DNA of 64,000 nucleotides, from assembly GCA_032988165.1 (NCBI GenBank), contig JANTQF010000102.1, positions 44,763-108,762 of the forward strand. The letters are read 5' to 3'. The notes under the pieces were generated by a model. It did no database searches. It was given only the letters and a program-made list of their open reading frames with translations, and had not been told where the DNA came from. This DNA comes from Emmonsiellopsis sp. PD_33 (taxonomy: Eukaryota > Ascomycota > Eurotiomycetes > Onygenales > Ajellomycetaceae). Below are positions 26,739 to 38,296 of the stretch, one piece after another. Every line of letters starts with the position of its first letter. Position 1 is the first letter of the stretch. The position numbers were made by a program, and so were the translations under genes.

Positions 26739-27899
26739 TTATAATCTCACAGCTTCTACATGTATCTTGGGAGCTTCTTTCTTTGTTATTTTATGCTTCA
26801 TCCAAGGCCAGGTGGCCTCTATCACATTAAGGTCAGGCAAATTCTCACACCAGAGAAGCTGCTCAATGTCCTGAAGACTGTACATATAACACTGAATATA
26901 GTAGTCATAAGATGGCACTTTATCCTCTTGAATAACAGTATCTGGACACTCTTTTTGACACTCTTTTGCAAAGGGAAAAAGCTTCAAAATGAGAATAATA
27001 ATTTGATATTAATACCAATCAATTTCTCCACCTTTACTGTAAGATAGCTTGCCAGTTGATTTTTTGAACTTCCACACTGATTTTATGCCTAGCTGCTAAC
27101 AATCAATTCATAGTCTTCAAATACTAGTTGAAAGCTTTCATTCTTACCTCTTTATTAGCTCTATCTCAGTGTTCAAGTTCTTAATATATTCAACTGACTG
27201 AGTGTGCTCTGCTGCTGTCTTCTTAACCTAGCAGTGGGAAGATCCTTTCTTATCATATGAAAAATACTCCTAAAACATGAACTCTGATGATTCCTTCCAT
27301 TGTTCATATATACAGCTCTGAGTGTAGGCCTCCTTAGAGCTACATCATATTCTATACCCCCTCTATTAATGAAGAAGGATAATAGAGGTCTCATCTGACT
27401 AAATAACCTTCTTTCAATTCTCCAACATCCAATTTTTATGCTTAAGATAGAATTGAAGACAATCCATCCACATCTTTTTAATGAGTTCTGATTTTCATGT
27501 AGGTTTTATCTTTCAAAGTCCAGCCTTCCACAAGATTCTCCATATAGTTATAGGAGAGATATTTAATCCTTCATTACTGAGCTTATTAGTAAGGTCAGCA
27601 CAGGTCTTTTCTCATCCATATCAATTATATTAAACCTTTGAAAGAATAGCATTCTTTACACTACCATTATCTTTCTTTGGCTGGCCAGATTTCACAGCAT
27701 CTTAAATGAATTCATCACAAATCACAAGATAAGGAAGATCTGGATTGAATCCACACTCAACTGCACATTTATATATATAGTTGATTTGACTCTTTAAGAT
27801 CTGGGTGAGCTCAGTGATCTCAGCATTTGATTTGTTAAAAAAGGGAGATTTGAGAGCTACCATGAGAGCTTGTGTTGCAACATTGAGATAGGGTACCAT
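26739..27899 (-). pseudogene. decayed Tc1/mariner (DDE) transposase
   Basis: An N-terminal helix-turn-helix-like part lies at 27,702-27,899, a middle part at 27,173-27,394, and the C-terminal catalytic part at 26,739-26,987. The last shows a Q-E-D-x-x-P-S segment followed by NLPDLNVIEATWPWMK, which resembles the NSPDLNxIExxW motif carrying the last acidic residue of Tc1-like DDE transposases. The parts lie in different frames with stops between them, so it is inactive. Confidence 0.8.
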
Positions 27900-28061
27900 A
27901 TTGAATGAGATAGATACAGAAGAGAAAGTGGAATCAACAGAGAATAGGTGAGCATGCTATATATATAGAATGAGGGGTAATTTGGAACTAATGTAATTAC
28001 TAATGTGAACAGGGTGGCATTCCTTAGTGGTATAATATTGATCTTAGCGGTGCAGGGCAGC

Positions 28062-28086
28062 GCAATTCTTTTGATAGCGCCCTCCG
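28062..28086 (-). repeat. right terminal inverted repeat of Tc1/mariner element
   Basis: 25 bp, complement of the left repeat except for the outermost base, with TA at 28,087-28,088. The neighbouring sequence to the right has normal GC content and CpGs. Confidence 0.9.
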
Positions 28087-28214
28087 TAAGCTTCCTCCCT
28101 AACCTTCATCAGTGAAAGAACACACCGCTTTCAACCAACACCCATCCAACCCCCAGCATGGTCTGCTTTTTAATGTAGACAATGGAGCCCCCCCTTCTGG
28201 GCTGTTAATCGATA

Positions 28215-30175
28215 ATGCGTTCTACCGACGATTCTGGATCCGAGCGATCGGTGGACCAGATCTTTGCCCAGTACCCCGGAGATGACACTCGTCCAACCAG
28301 CAGAAAAGAACTGGCAGGATGGTACTGTTATGGCTGGGCTGCGGAGGTGTTTACCGTGTGTGCTATGGGTAGGCTTTTCCGGTCCATACTTATCCCTCCG
28401 GCTCGTATGGGTACGAATAGATGGCTCCTGTCGCTGTCTGATGGAAGGGGAGTGATCACTCGAACAGCCATGCATGTTTACATGTCTTGAGATCATTCTA
28501 TCTTTTGCCTGAGAACGTCAAACAAAAAAGCTCTATGTTATTCAAATACTAATTGACCACATTGCTTGAAATAGGATCATTTCTTCCAATCACTCTTGAA
28601 CAGATGGCGAGGGACCGAGGTGTGCTCCTTGATGACACAACTACACCATGCAGTGCAACCTGGAAGACGGGTCCTCCCATGTATTCTTTGCTGTACTCTA
28701 ACCTACCACGCTCGCCCACGCCCAACCAGTGTGTGATATATTTTCTGGGGATCCAAATAAACACCGCGAGCTTCGCGATGTACACCTTCTCAGTAAGCGT
28801 GTTAATACAATCGTTGCTCATCATCTCCATGTCTGGAGCTGCCGACCATGGTGTCTACCGCAAGGCTTTTATTTTAGTCTTTGCTGGAGTTGGGGCAATT
28901 TCAACCATGCTTTTCCTCGCTATCGTTCCGCAGGTATATCTACTCGGCGCATTGCTTGCCATTATAGCGAACACTTGCTTTGGCGCCTCGTTTGTACTGC
29001 TCAACTCATTTTTGCCCCTACTTGTTCGCCATCACCCCGACATCCAACCTTCCCAAGCCGATAATCACCCCAACGATGAACGGACTGCACTCATTCCAGA
29101 GTATTCTGTCCCAGTCCAAGGTCGTCGAGCAAGTACAACACTCTCTACATCACCACTGCTTGAGGAAGAGGTCACTCTCGAAACTACCTTATCCAAACTC
29201 CCAAAAACCTCCGCAGAACTCCGATTATCGACGAGGATCTCCTCCAACGGGATCGGAATTGGCTATATAGGGGCAATTATTTTGCAAATCCTCTCCATTC
29301 TAATTGTGGTCGCCACGGGCTCGACGACGTTCTCGCTCCGTTTGGCCCTTTTTGGCATTGGACTGTGGTGGTTGCTGTTTACAATACCAGCCGCCCTGTG
29401 GCTACGCCCTCGCCCTGGCCCTCCACTACCGAACTCTGCCCGGGGTAGTCACAAATGGGCATGGGTCGCCTATATTGCGTATGCATGGAAATCCCTCGGT
29501 CGTACTGCCCTTAGGGTCCGCCACCTCAAAGATGTTCTTATTTTTTTGGCAGCATGGTTTCTCCTTTCAGATGGCATCGCTACAGTAAGCGGAACAGCAG
29601 TGCTGTTTGCCAAGACCCAGTTGGATATGAAGCTTGCCGCTCTTGGATTGATCAATGTGATAGCGATGGTGTCAGGTGTCTGCGGCGCATTCTTTTGGAA
29701 CTACCTGTCCCACCGGCTCAATTTGGGTGCCTCTCAGACTATCATTGCTTGTATTTGCGTGTTTGAGCTGATCCCAATATATGGGCTTCTTGGATATATC
29801 CCATCGATTAAGAGGCTAGGCGTCTTTGGTCTTCAGCAACCGTGGGAAATGTATCCTGTTGGAGCAGTTTATGGGCTGGTGATGGGGGGACTGTCCTCCT
29901 ACTGCCGAAGCTTTTTTGGTGAGCTGATCCCACCAGGGTTCGAGGCCTCATTTTACGCATTGTATGCCATCACCGATAAAGGCTCCAGTATATTCGGTCC
30001 CGCGATTGTTGGATTGATAACCAATCGGTACGGGGACATACGACCAGCCTTTGGCTTTTTGGCTGCTCTAATTATTCTCCCATTACCGCTTATGCTCCTG
30101 GTCGATGTCGATCGCGGAAGGCGAGATGCCAGACTTTTGGCAGATGAGTTGGAAGATATCGGAGAGATTCATTGA
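28215..30175 (+). CDS. ATG22: autophagy-related protein 22 (vacuolar amino-acid effluxer)
   Basis: Exons 28,215-28,368 and 28,575-30,175 give 584 aa. Atg22 is a multispanning vacuolar membrane protein of the major facilitator fold that exports amino acids recycled by autophagy. The N-terminus shows the family signature YPGDDTRPTSRKELAGWY and then WAAEVFTVCAMG; the intron falls exactly there and splicing continues into SFLPITLEQMARDRG, as in fungal Atg22 proteins. Many hydrophobic segments follow (for example INTASFAMYTFSVSVL and a GASFVLLNSFLPLL stretch), with a polar loop of about 90 residues in the middle. The start lies 126 bp from the transposon border and the gene is undamaged. Convergent with MPE1. 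Confidence 0.92.
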
Positions 30176-30769
30176 CGCCTCTATAATTAAATTTTGATGT
30201 AGGCAATAACCTATTTATACTCTATGTTCCTACTTAATCCGGTCCCTGTAGTCCTCGACAATCTGCATCCTTGTGATACTTATGGTTTGGTTTGTTCCGT
30301 AGCAGTGCTGGCCTGGCACTTCATCGCGATTACCAAGCATTCCCTTTAGGCATTGCTATATTCGAGTCTATATTGAAATGTGAATATATATTTGCCGAGC
30401 TTTGGTTTCTGTTTCTCTGGGTTTTATCGAAATACCTCGGTTTACCTCACTGGGTCTTGCCGATTGGACTATTCCAGATAGAAAACTACAAGCGTCCCGA
30501 GCATCAGCAACGAAAGGATAGACAGCCGACAGTAAAAGATACATATATAGGCTGTATGGTGTTCAAAAGGAAATTCCTATTAACTGTTCAGTGCGTATTG
30601 GAACTTGTATATAGACACCACGATAGTCTCGATAGCTTCAGACAAACTTGCTACCACCTATGATAACTCCCATGCTGGAACCAAGTAGAAACATAACATT
30701 GAAAATAAACCCAGCAAAACCAGTAAACGTGCGCCTAGATAGTCTCGCGGACCGCCATAATGATTATCC
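30176..30769. other. intergenic region between convergent ATG22 and MPE1
   Basis: 594 bp holding the two 3' ends. A plus-strand open frame of 123 codons (30,292-30,663) has no motif I recognise, and its position fits untranslated sequence. No convincing gene. Confidence 0.5.
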
Positions 30770-32887
30770 CTACAGTTCGCGGTAGTCGCTTGGCCGAATT
30801 CGTTTTTGCCTAGCCTGGTGTCGATGCGGATTCACCGGTTGACGTAAATATGCGTTGTCCTCCTCTTTTGCAAACGGCCCTCCAAAACTCGTTCGCTGCT
30901 GGTTCGAAAAGCCAGCCATTCCTGGATTGTGTTGAAATTGTGGTCTTTGCGGTAAGTGATTGGGCATCTGATTCATATAATTCATATTCATAGGTGGGGG
31001 ATGTAACGCCGAGGGTAGATTGTTCGTGCCATACCCGCCAATTGGCATCATTGGGTAGTTGAACCCGGTTGAATATGGTCCGTTATGGGATGTAAAGCCC
31101 ATGTTACCCATTTGACTCCAGCCATTTTCACCCTGTGGGTATCCGTTCTGCAAAGAGGCAGAATTATTCATGCCCCCACCAAAGCTAGGCATCGCCATCA
31201 CATTATTAGGCGGAAACCCAGGAATTGGAAAATTGGAAGGGGATGGGGAATTAAAATTCCCAAATGGCGGCTGCTGATTGAAAGGCAAAGGAGAAAATTT
31301 ATCTGGTTGCTCTAATATCGTAGTTCGCGGGTCATTCGATTGGGGTTGCTCATCATTTGACTTCTGCTTTTTCATCGAAGGCGCAACGAGGGTGCTTTGT
31401 GCGTCATTGGATTCGTCCTCTTCGCCTGCGGGGCGCTTTTTCGGATATGCTATGTTGGGAGACTGTGTGGATGGCTTTGGCGCGGGATTAGCCGGAATTT
31501 TGGAATTGACGGACCTAGAAACGCTTTGTGCTGGGGGGGGTTTGTCGTCATCGTCACAAGGCGATTCTTGCTTTCCTTTGTCCCTTTTCTCGGCTTTCTC
31601 TTTCTCGTAATCCTTTAACTTAGAAACGGCTTCCTCGTCCACTGTTAGATTGTCTAGTAATACACCTTCGGCCGAGCAATTAGGGCAAACGAAATCACTC
31701 TCGATCAATGCATTTGTGATACAATCATTGCAGTATGTCTTCTTGCAGCACGGCGTCTTCGTTGGTTCTAATAACATCCGTTTATCAAGTGGACATTGTA
31801 AGCCCCGAGCTTCTAATTCCTTGCTTCCCTCGGCAGCTGCAAACTCAGCGGCGGCAGCGGCAGATGCTTTAGCTTTCTCTTGGTATAATTCCCACGATGC
31901 CTTGTCTGGCTGGGCGATAACAAAGTCACCATCGGCATTTACCATTACCCCCGATATTTTCGAGTCTTCGTTCGAGCCATCCATTGTAAGAGAATCAGGC
32001 TTTTCAACCTGCTTTTGGAGGGACCGAGGTATGCCCGTTGACCGCTTAACTCGGTAACGACCGTCAAATTTAGGATCGTTATTCGTAGGACATGCTTGAA
32101 TCCAATGGCCTATGACAACGTTAGTATCTCTAGTAGAAAAGTTTGCTCGCATCGCTTCGGAGGCATACCTTTTTCTCGGCATCGGTAGCACAAATAACCC
32201 GGTGGTGGAGGATGGTCAGGAACATTAACTGGTTTCCCCCTTCCTCGGCCAAACGGAACAGGTGTAGCACTATTATAAGTAATTTTGTCAGTAAGACGTA
32301 ACCAATGTGCTAATACATTAAAACAAGGAGTTCATCTTACTTTGCCATTTCATTTTGTTGTTCCTTCCACTGTGATTCCTGGAGGCTAAACAATGCCTTA
32401 ATCTTCTCATCCTCCGACTGTGCACCGTTTAAATCGGAAATATTGGATATGGCGGTGCTTCCGTTATTCGTGGGTCTATTGGGTATAGACGGCTCGATTC
32501 TGGAGGAACTACGAGCGTTCACTGGCATTTTCCCGGAAACATAACGAGCAGCACCACCTTTTCCAGGCCTTGCAGCGGGAAGTCTGCGAGCGATGACGGA
32601 GGTGGATCGGGGAATGATAGTCGTATCATCGTCGTATTCTATTACAACTGGTGTTAGACATCCAACCACCTTATTATGTTTAGGGGGGGAGAGGGCGATT
32701 GACTATACCACTTACCTTCATTGGTATCTTCATTAACAATCACAAGCTCAAAGTCACTTCCATCGCCTAGCCGATTTTGGTTGATAATTTCCCTCTTTAG
32801 CTCGAAAACTGATATGCCCGTACCATCGAACGTTACCCTCGAGGGTTCCTTCTGAGATTTGAACTTGAAATGAACAGAAGAAGTCAT
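30770..32887 (-). CDS. MPE1: cleavage/polyadenylation factor subunit Mpe1 (RBBP6-like)
   Basis: Four exons: 32,887-32,716, 32,638-32,341, 32,269-32,169 and 32,109-30,770, giving 636 aa. Mpe1 is an essential subunit of the pre-mRNA cleavage and polyadenylation factor, acting in the nucleus. It has the N-terminal ubiquitin-like DWNN domain (residues 1-75, with VHFKFKSQKEPSRVTFDGT), a CCHC zinc knuckle created by joining exons 3 and 4 (CYRCREKGHWIQAC, about 180-197), and a RING/U-box-like finger from residue 296 (CPLDKRM...CCKKTYC...CPNC). The C-terminus is Pro/Asn/Gly/Met-rich. The start ATG at 32,887 was preferred to one 28 codons upstream because family members begin at this MTSSV-like point. 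Convergent with ATG22. Confidence 0.93.
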
Positions 32888-34007
32888 GGTAATTTGATAG
32901 GAGCTAACAATTGACAATATTTTGGATTTGGGAACTGAAAGCAGGTAGACGTGTCTAAAGAACGATAGCAACAGTTCAATGCCCCGAGTCGTCTCAGGCT
33001 AGCCAACCACAGCAGGTAAATAGTTCACCCAGATTATAGTCTGGACGATCGATATAAGAGGCAAGGAGCAAGGAGCAAGGGGAATAGTGGAATGTTTGTA
33101 TGGCAGAAGGTGAAAGGAAGAATCTCAACTCGATTATTTGTATCGACAGGCTGATGGGAATCTTGAGCTAAAAGAGAGGGGGAAATGAACGCGGCTTGAT
33201 AAAACCCCAGAGAAATTCAGCGGCGGCTTGTGTACATAAATAGGTATTCGAGTTTGCGAAAGAGAACAGAAAGGCAACAGAAGCCTTCGATGATTTTTCA
33301 CAGCCTAGCAACACAACAACAGGTATGTTTGAAACCAGCCAGATTCCAATACTTATCGTAAACCGAATGCTGTGCCTGAATCCTTGTCAAGATGTCCCTG
33401 AGGGTGACTCTAGATCTCAGACAGGAAGTAAAGCAAAACGCGATTTGGATACCAACGAAAGAGAGGGCAGTTTCGTAGGGGAGGCAAAGATCCGAGAATG
33501 GTTGAAAAGGTTTCGGCAAACCCGGCGGTTTCGTATCAAGGGAAAGGAAGCGACAATACGTAGAAACAACGGTGGCTGCGACAGAAATGCAGGACGAAGA
33601 GAACGGCGGTGATGGTGATGGGGATAGGATGGCGATGGGGCGATGTTGGAGGAGAAGAGAGATCAAGGCAGCGAAGGAAGCGGAAGAAGGATTTGCCCTC
33701 AGCCGATTATTCAGCATCCAGCTTCGCCACCTGACCGAGAGTCTTGGCACATCATGTGACTAATTAACTACGGGCCCATCCGTCCAGGAAAAGGAAACAG
33801 GTATGTTAGGTAGTATCTTGAATTAGTGGAATATTATTATCCGTTATATTGTCCTAACTAGCCTAACCATCTATCTATTGAGTCGATTTATTCTTGTAAG
33901 TTAGGACGCATGGTGAACCGAGATCCCTAGAGAGTGACCGAAACTTTCGTAGATACTAGCTACTCTATCAAATTTAACAGCGACCTCCTCCGTACGTCGC
34001 TACCCGT
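32888..34007. other. intergenic region upstream of MPE1, downstream of HIS7
   Basis: 1.1 kb. It contains the MPE1 promoter and the HIS7 3' end. The part from 33,050 to 33,760 is purine-rich on the plus strand and has overlapping open frames on both strands (up to 150 codons on minus at 33,298-33,750) without recognisable domains. I see no supportable gene. Confidence 0.5.
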
Positions 34008-35762
34008 TTAACGAGATTCACGGATAACCAGGCCCTTGGATCCTAGATGATCTTTGACGTCCTTCACTGTATACTCATTCCGATGGAACTAGGTCGCCCA
34101 GTTAGCGGACGTCGGCAATTAGGAAGAATAATACATACCATGCCTGCCCCTAAAGCTGCATCGGTTGCAGTTTGTTTAAAAACATCTTCGAAGTGGCCAG
34201 GGTTACCTGCACCGCTTGATGCGATAACCGGAATAGTTGCAAAGGATTTCACGTCGTTGATTAGCTCGATATCGAAACCGCTGTTGCTTCCATCCTTGTC
34301 AATGCAATTCAGGAGTATTTCCCCAGCCCCCATTGCCTCTACCGCTTTTATAAGCTGGAAAACATCGACATCCCTGCCTTCCCTCCCCCCTTTGATGGTG
34401 CACTGATACCAGCAGTATTCTCGGCCGGTACTGTCGGGGTAATTCGTTTTTATTGTCCGGTGTGGTGTGGCTTCTGGACTGGAGACGTATACTCGTTTCG
34501 GGTCGACACTAACCACAACAGCTTGGTTACCGTACGCTTGCGATATTGTTTCAATTGCGGTGGTGCCGCTGAGTGTGCTGCAATTTTCGTAATAAATTTC
34601 CGCCGCGATAACGGCATCAGATCCAATACTAACTTTGTCGGCGCCGGATTTGAAATACATCGTTGCGATATCCAACGACGAAATCTTGGAACCATCAAGG
34701 TCAACAGTGTCCCGGATCCCGCCACCAATAGTCAGCGGCACGAAAACCGTTTCAGAGGTTTGCCTTAGTATTTCCAACATAGGAGTGTCTGCCACAGGAC
34801 AATTTCGGAAAGATGTGATATTTAAGAATGTGACTTCGTCCGCGCCTTGTTCGTAGTATCGTTTTGCCATGTCGACTGGTTTCCCCAAATTCCTCACTTG
34901 CCCGCCGCTCTGATGTCCGCCTTTTTCACGGACATCATATTGGTCCCCTTTCGTCACCACTAGATCGCCTTCATCATTTGTGCGCACATCCAAACATGCG
35001 ATAATTCTCCTGGTTAGACCAGTGCTTATCTGAAGCGAAGGGGCATCCAAGATCTCGATGGGTTTCCTGTTCAGGAAATGTTCAATAGTGCGAAGTCCGG
35101 CCTCCCCGCTTTTTTCGGGGTGAAATTGTGTCGCAAAGACATTATCACGCCCAATAGCGCCGATAAAGGTTTCTCCTCCGTACGTTGCAGTGGCAACCGT
35201 CCATCCCTGATCTGCAAGTAGCTTCTCATTGTAAGGCGCGGCGTATGAATGGACATAGTAGTATTTGTTTTGTGGATGAAGACCATAGAGACTGGTGTAT
35301 TCCCCCGCATTTTGGCTTGGACAGATGGCTGAATTCCATCCGATATGAGGAACACTCTTGTTACTTGAATCAAATTTTTCCAGTCGGATCGGTATTAGCC
35401 CAAGGCCCGGGACAGTGGGATCTTCTGCAGACCCTTCACAGAGCGCTTGGAGACCAACACAAATTCCCATAAAAGGCTTGCCGGAGGCAATGTGTTTCTT
35501 AATCGGCTCGAGAAACCCCCCTTTGGAAAGCTGTGTCAAACAGTGCCCAAAATGCCCAACACCGGGCAAAATAAGTTTCTGCAAGGGGAAGCATATCAGA
35601 AAAAAGAATTCTCCGAGTCGGACTTTCAACTTTACTAACCTCAGCATGTTGCACGTCTTCTGGCGACTTTACCCATTCAACCTGATATCCAACTTTTTCG
35701 ATGGCATTAACAAGAGATCGAATATTGCCGGCTACATAATCTAGAAGGTGAACAACGGGCAT
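34008..35762 (-). CDS. HIS7: imidazole glycerol phosphate synthase (glutaminase-cyclase fusion)
   Basis: Exons 35,762-35,640, 35,578-34,139 and 34,088-34,008 give 547 aa. It makes imidazole glycerol phosphate and AICAR from PRFAR and glutamine in histidine synthesis, linking it to purine synthesis. The N-terminal HisH-type glutaminase has the triad Cys81 (GICVGLQ), His194 and Glu196 (QFHPEKS). The C-terminal HisF-type barrel has the two catalytic aspartates in ACLDVR and IDKDGSNSGFD. The last exon was found by joining GAGM to an FHRNEYTV tail typical of the family. A TGACTCA element lies about 140 bp upstream of the start (35,903-35,909), fitting general amino-acid control. Confidence 0.95.
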
Positions 35763-36198
35763 TTTGTGTCAGAGAGTCTCAGAGCACTGTTTCTAAACAA
35801 TTGGTTCAACAGTGTTAGCTGGTGTTGAGCTTGAAGATATCACACGGGAGTTGCTTGATATGCCAGAGTTTTTGTGTTTTTGGAAACCTTATTTCACTTA
35901 TGTGACTCAGAACACTGCGCGGCTCTGACCTAGGATGACAGTACAATACGGGTAGTATTACAGGAAAATTACAGTGCCCCACGAACCTTCCAGTGGCCAA
36001 AGTAGTACGCTGCAAAATGATTGAGCAGTGGTAATAAATACTATTCATTGGTATACACACAAATTTCACATATTTATTTCGTCGATGTGCGAAGTAACAG
36101 CATAACTCTGGAACACGGGTCTTTAGTCATTTTTATCCTGATTTAAATCCAGCGCATCTATTTGATTATCCACGCTAAAGAGGAGGGGCAAAGTAACC
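35763..36198 (-). promoter_or_regulatory. HIS7 upstream region
   Basis: 436 bp between the HIS7 start and the 3' end of the dCMP deaminase gene. Contains the TGACTCA site listed separately. No gene seen. Confidence 0.6.
35903..35909. promoter_or_regulatory. Gcn4/CpcA-type binding site
   Basis: TGACTCA, the bZIP core bound by Gcn4/CpcA/Cpc1, about 140 bp upstream of the histidine gene HIS7. The match is exact; function is inferred from gene context. Confidence 0.6.
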
Positions 36199-37613
36199 CT
36201 ACTCACAAATTATTGATTCGGGATTAATCGCTTCAACAATTGCCATATCAGGCTTTTGAAGGTAGATTAAGCCATTGCGTGGCTGATGATCGCGTATTGT
36301 TAGCAGATGCCAATTACAAATGTTCAACGTGATTTTAGACTTACAGGAGAAAACTGCCGCAGTTTGACACCTGCTTCTTCCAAAATCGACGCGGTCTTGC
36401 ATATCGTCAGAATGGTATGGTTCAGGAATGATAGGATACTAACCTCCTTATCCATATTGTAGCTATAAGAGTAGACCACTTCAGAGATACCCATCTGTGC
36501 GATTTTCACGCTACAGGTCAGACATGGACAACTACAAGTACACAGCCATCAGCATTTTCCAACTTTTCAGGACTCAGGCACCCGGAGAAACTAACGTATC
36601 GCAATACAAAATGGCACCATCCCCTATTCTTTCTCTTCCTGCCTCTAACAGAGCATTTTCCTCAGCGTGAATGCAGAGACAAGTAGACAAGGCAGCACCT
36701 CCCCCTTGGCCACAGTTGCAGCGGGGACCTACATGTAATTAGTAAAATTCTTCACTGCATGAATTTGGATTATAATATCTCTCACATCCGCCTTCATTGC
36801 AGTTCCGTGTGCCTCGGGGGGTCCCATTGTACCCGGTGCTCATGACTCGCTTCCCTCGGACGAGAACACAACCTACTCGTCGCTTCATACAGTTACTTCT
36901 TTGAGCTGCTAGAGAGGCCAGCTGCATGAAGTATTGATCCCAGCCAGGACGGAGGCGTTGATCATTAGCCAAATCCAACACATCCAATGCAGCGTGCAGT
37001 TCCTGCAAGGAAGAGGACGAGTTAAAGAGTCGAACTTGGGCGCGTTCTGTTAAGTAAACAATTCCGGTGTCCTTATCGTATAGATGTTTGTCATTCCAAA
37101 GAACGAATTTCTCCAGATCTGGTGGATCCGATTGTCGTCGCCAACATCTGAAATTTGAATTAGCATCCATAGAGGAGTGGTATAAGGCACATAGATCGTA
37201 CCTTTCAGTGAAGCGGTGCCATCGGAGGCTTACCGGAGCATCGACGCTTACTAGGAGAAAAAAGGGCCTTAGCAGGAGTCTCTCTAGTGTCTCATCATCC
37301 CAGATATCAGTGGTGATCCAACGGTCCCGCCATCGTTTCGTGACGAAATCAAGAAGTTCGTCAACCGTCTGGAATGCGTGAGATCCATTTTTAGGTGTTT
37401 GATCTGTCGGAAAAGGAGGAGGTTCGTGTTCCCCGAGAAGACGATAAGGTCTATGGATGAGCTGCAGCTGCTGGAAGCCATAGTTTTGGATCAAGTACTC
37501 AGCAACTGAATGCTTCCCTGAGCATATTCCTAAAGTTTCGATCAGTATGCTTGTTCCCAGATAGGACGATATTCAGAAACGGGCAATAAACCTCCACATA
37601 AGCCAACCAGCAT
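36199..37613 (-). CDS. DCD1: deoxycytidylate (dCMP) deaminase
   Basis: Seven exons: 37,613-37,592, 37,529-37,202, 37,147-36,786, 36,728-36,596, 36,531-36,444, 36,395-36,345 and 36,282-36,199, giving 355 aa. It deaminates dCMP to dUMP, the precursor for thymidylate. The catalytic zinc site is complete: H258-A-E260 in CIHAEENAL and C285/C288 in CPCLTC. All exon joins restore conserved sequence, for example GGCPRC at the exon 3-4 join. The N-terminal 200 residues carry a P-loop-like start (GLCGGICSGKHS) that resembles small nucleotide kinases, but the position after Lys is His rather than Ser/Thr. The first coding exon is only 22 nt. Divergent from ATG7. Confidence 0.92.
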
Positions 37614-38296
37614 GATGGCAAGGTGCAAGAACGACGTCCCCAAAAAGCCGTTGACAGGGGGCAGCAGCCGCTTCGTGCAGATGCTCTCACTCTCCTCTTA
37701 CAGGAGTACTAGGTACTAGTATCTAGTCCAAGATAGAGACTGTTTCCGAGTACCCAGCCAAAAAGCCCCAATCCGCAGGACGCCTTGAGACTGCTAATAG
37801 GGCTATACGATCTATTACCAAAATAAAGAATGTTGTAAATCGGGCTGACTGGCGGTTGTCCATCATTATCAAAATATTTGCTGCCCAGGTGCGCTTGGCG
37901 TGGTCATGTGACAGAGAGTCCATCGATCCATGGATGGAAAGCCAAGGTTCCTAATTAATCATCGCCTGCGGTGACGTCCGTCTGCCTTGGACGGCAACAT
38001 CACCACATGTCCAAGGCTGTCTTCTGACCAGTAGCAACTCCAACCATCTCGATGCGCGTAACACAGCTTGGGGATTTCTAACGGACCGAATGGGTTTCTA
38101 GTGCTGACTTTTATGCAACAACCGCCTGGTGTTTGTTTTCGTTGCCAAATCTCATCTACTTTGTCCCCGCCTATCAGCTGACACCATCCAAGGGCCTTGA
38201 TCATCCGGACCGACGAGTGTCCTATTTATTCACCAGGTCTCTCTCTCTCGAATTTCCAAAGTTGATTTGCTACTCGCGCACTATTTCGCGGTCAAA
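37614..38296. promoter_or_regulatory. shared divergent promoter region of DCD1 and ATG7
   Basis: 683 bp between the two start codons. It contains short pyrimidine tracts just before the ATG7 start. No exact MluI box and no gene were seen. Confidence 0.55.

Larger units (their letters stand above)
26358..28086 (-). mobile_element. Tc1/mariner-type DNA transposon with 25-bp inverted repeats
   Basis: Inverted repeats at 26,358-26,382 (TGGAGGGCGCTATC...) and 28,062-28,086 (complement starts CGGAGGGCGCTATC) match at 24 of 25 positions. Both are flanked by TA (26,356-26,357 and 28,087-28,088), the Tc1/mariner target duplication. The 1.73-kb length fits an autonomous element. The transposase frame runs on the minus strand. 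The interior is AT-rich and broken, but the repeats keep their CpGs. The right end coincides with the edge of the gene-dense compartment. Confidence 0.88.

Noticed and set aside
30292..30663. 123-codon plus-strand open frame between ATG22 and MPE1
   Set aside because: No recognised domain; lies in the 3' region of two convergent genes; codon content gives no support.
33298..33750. 150-codon minus-strand frame and overlapping plus-strand frames
   Set aside because: Lies in a purine-rich intergenic stretch upstream of MPE1. Frames overlap on both strands, which is typical of skewed composition; no motif.
36736..36762. A 27-bp intron in DCD1 (donor GTGAAG)
   Set aside because: Too short for a fungal intron; the upstream GTGAGA donor at 36,785 gives a normal intron and restores the conserved GGCPRC join.
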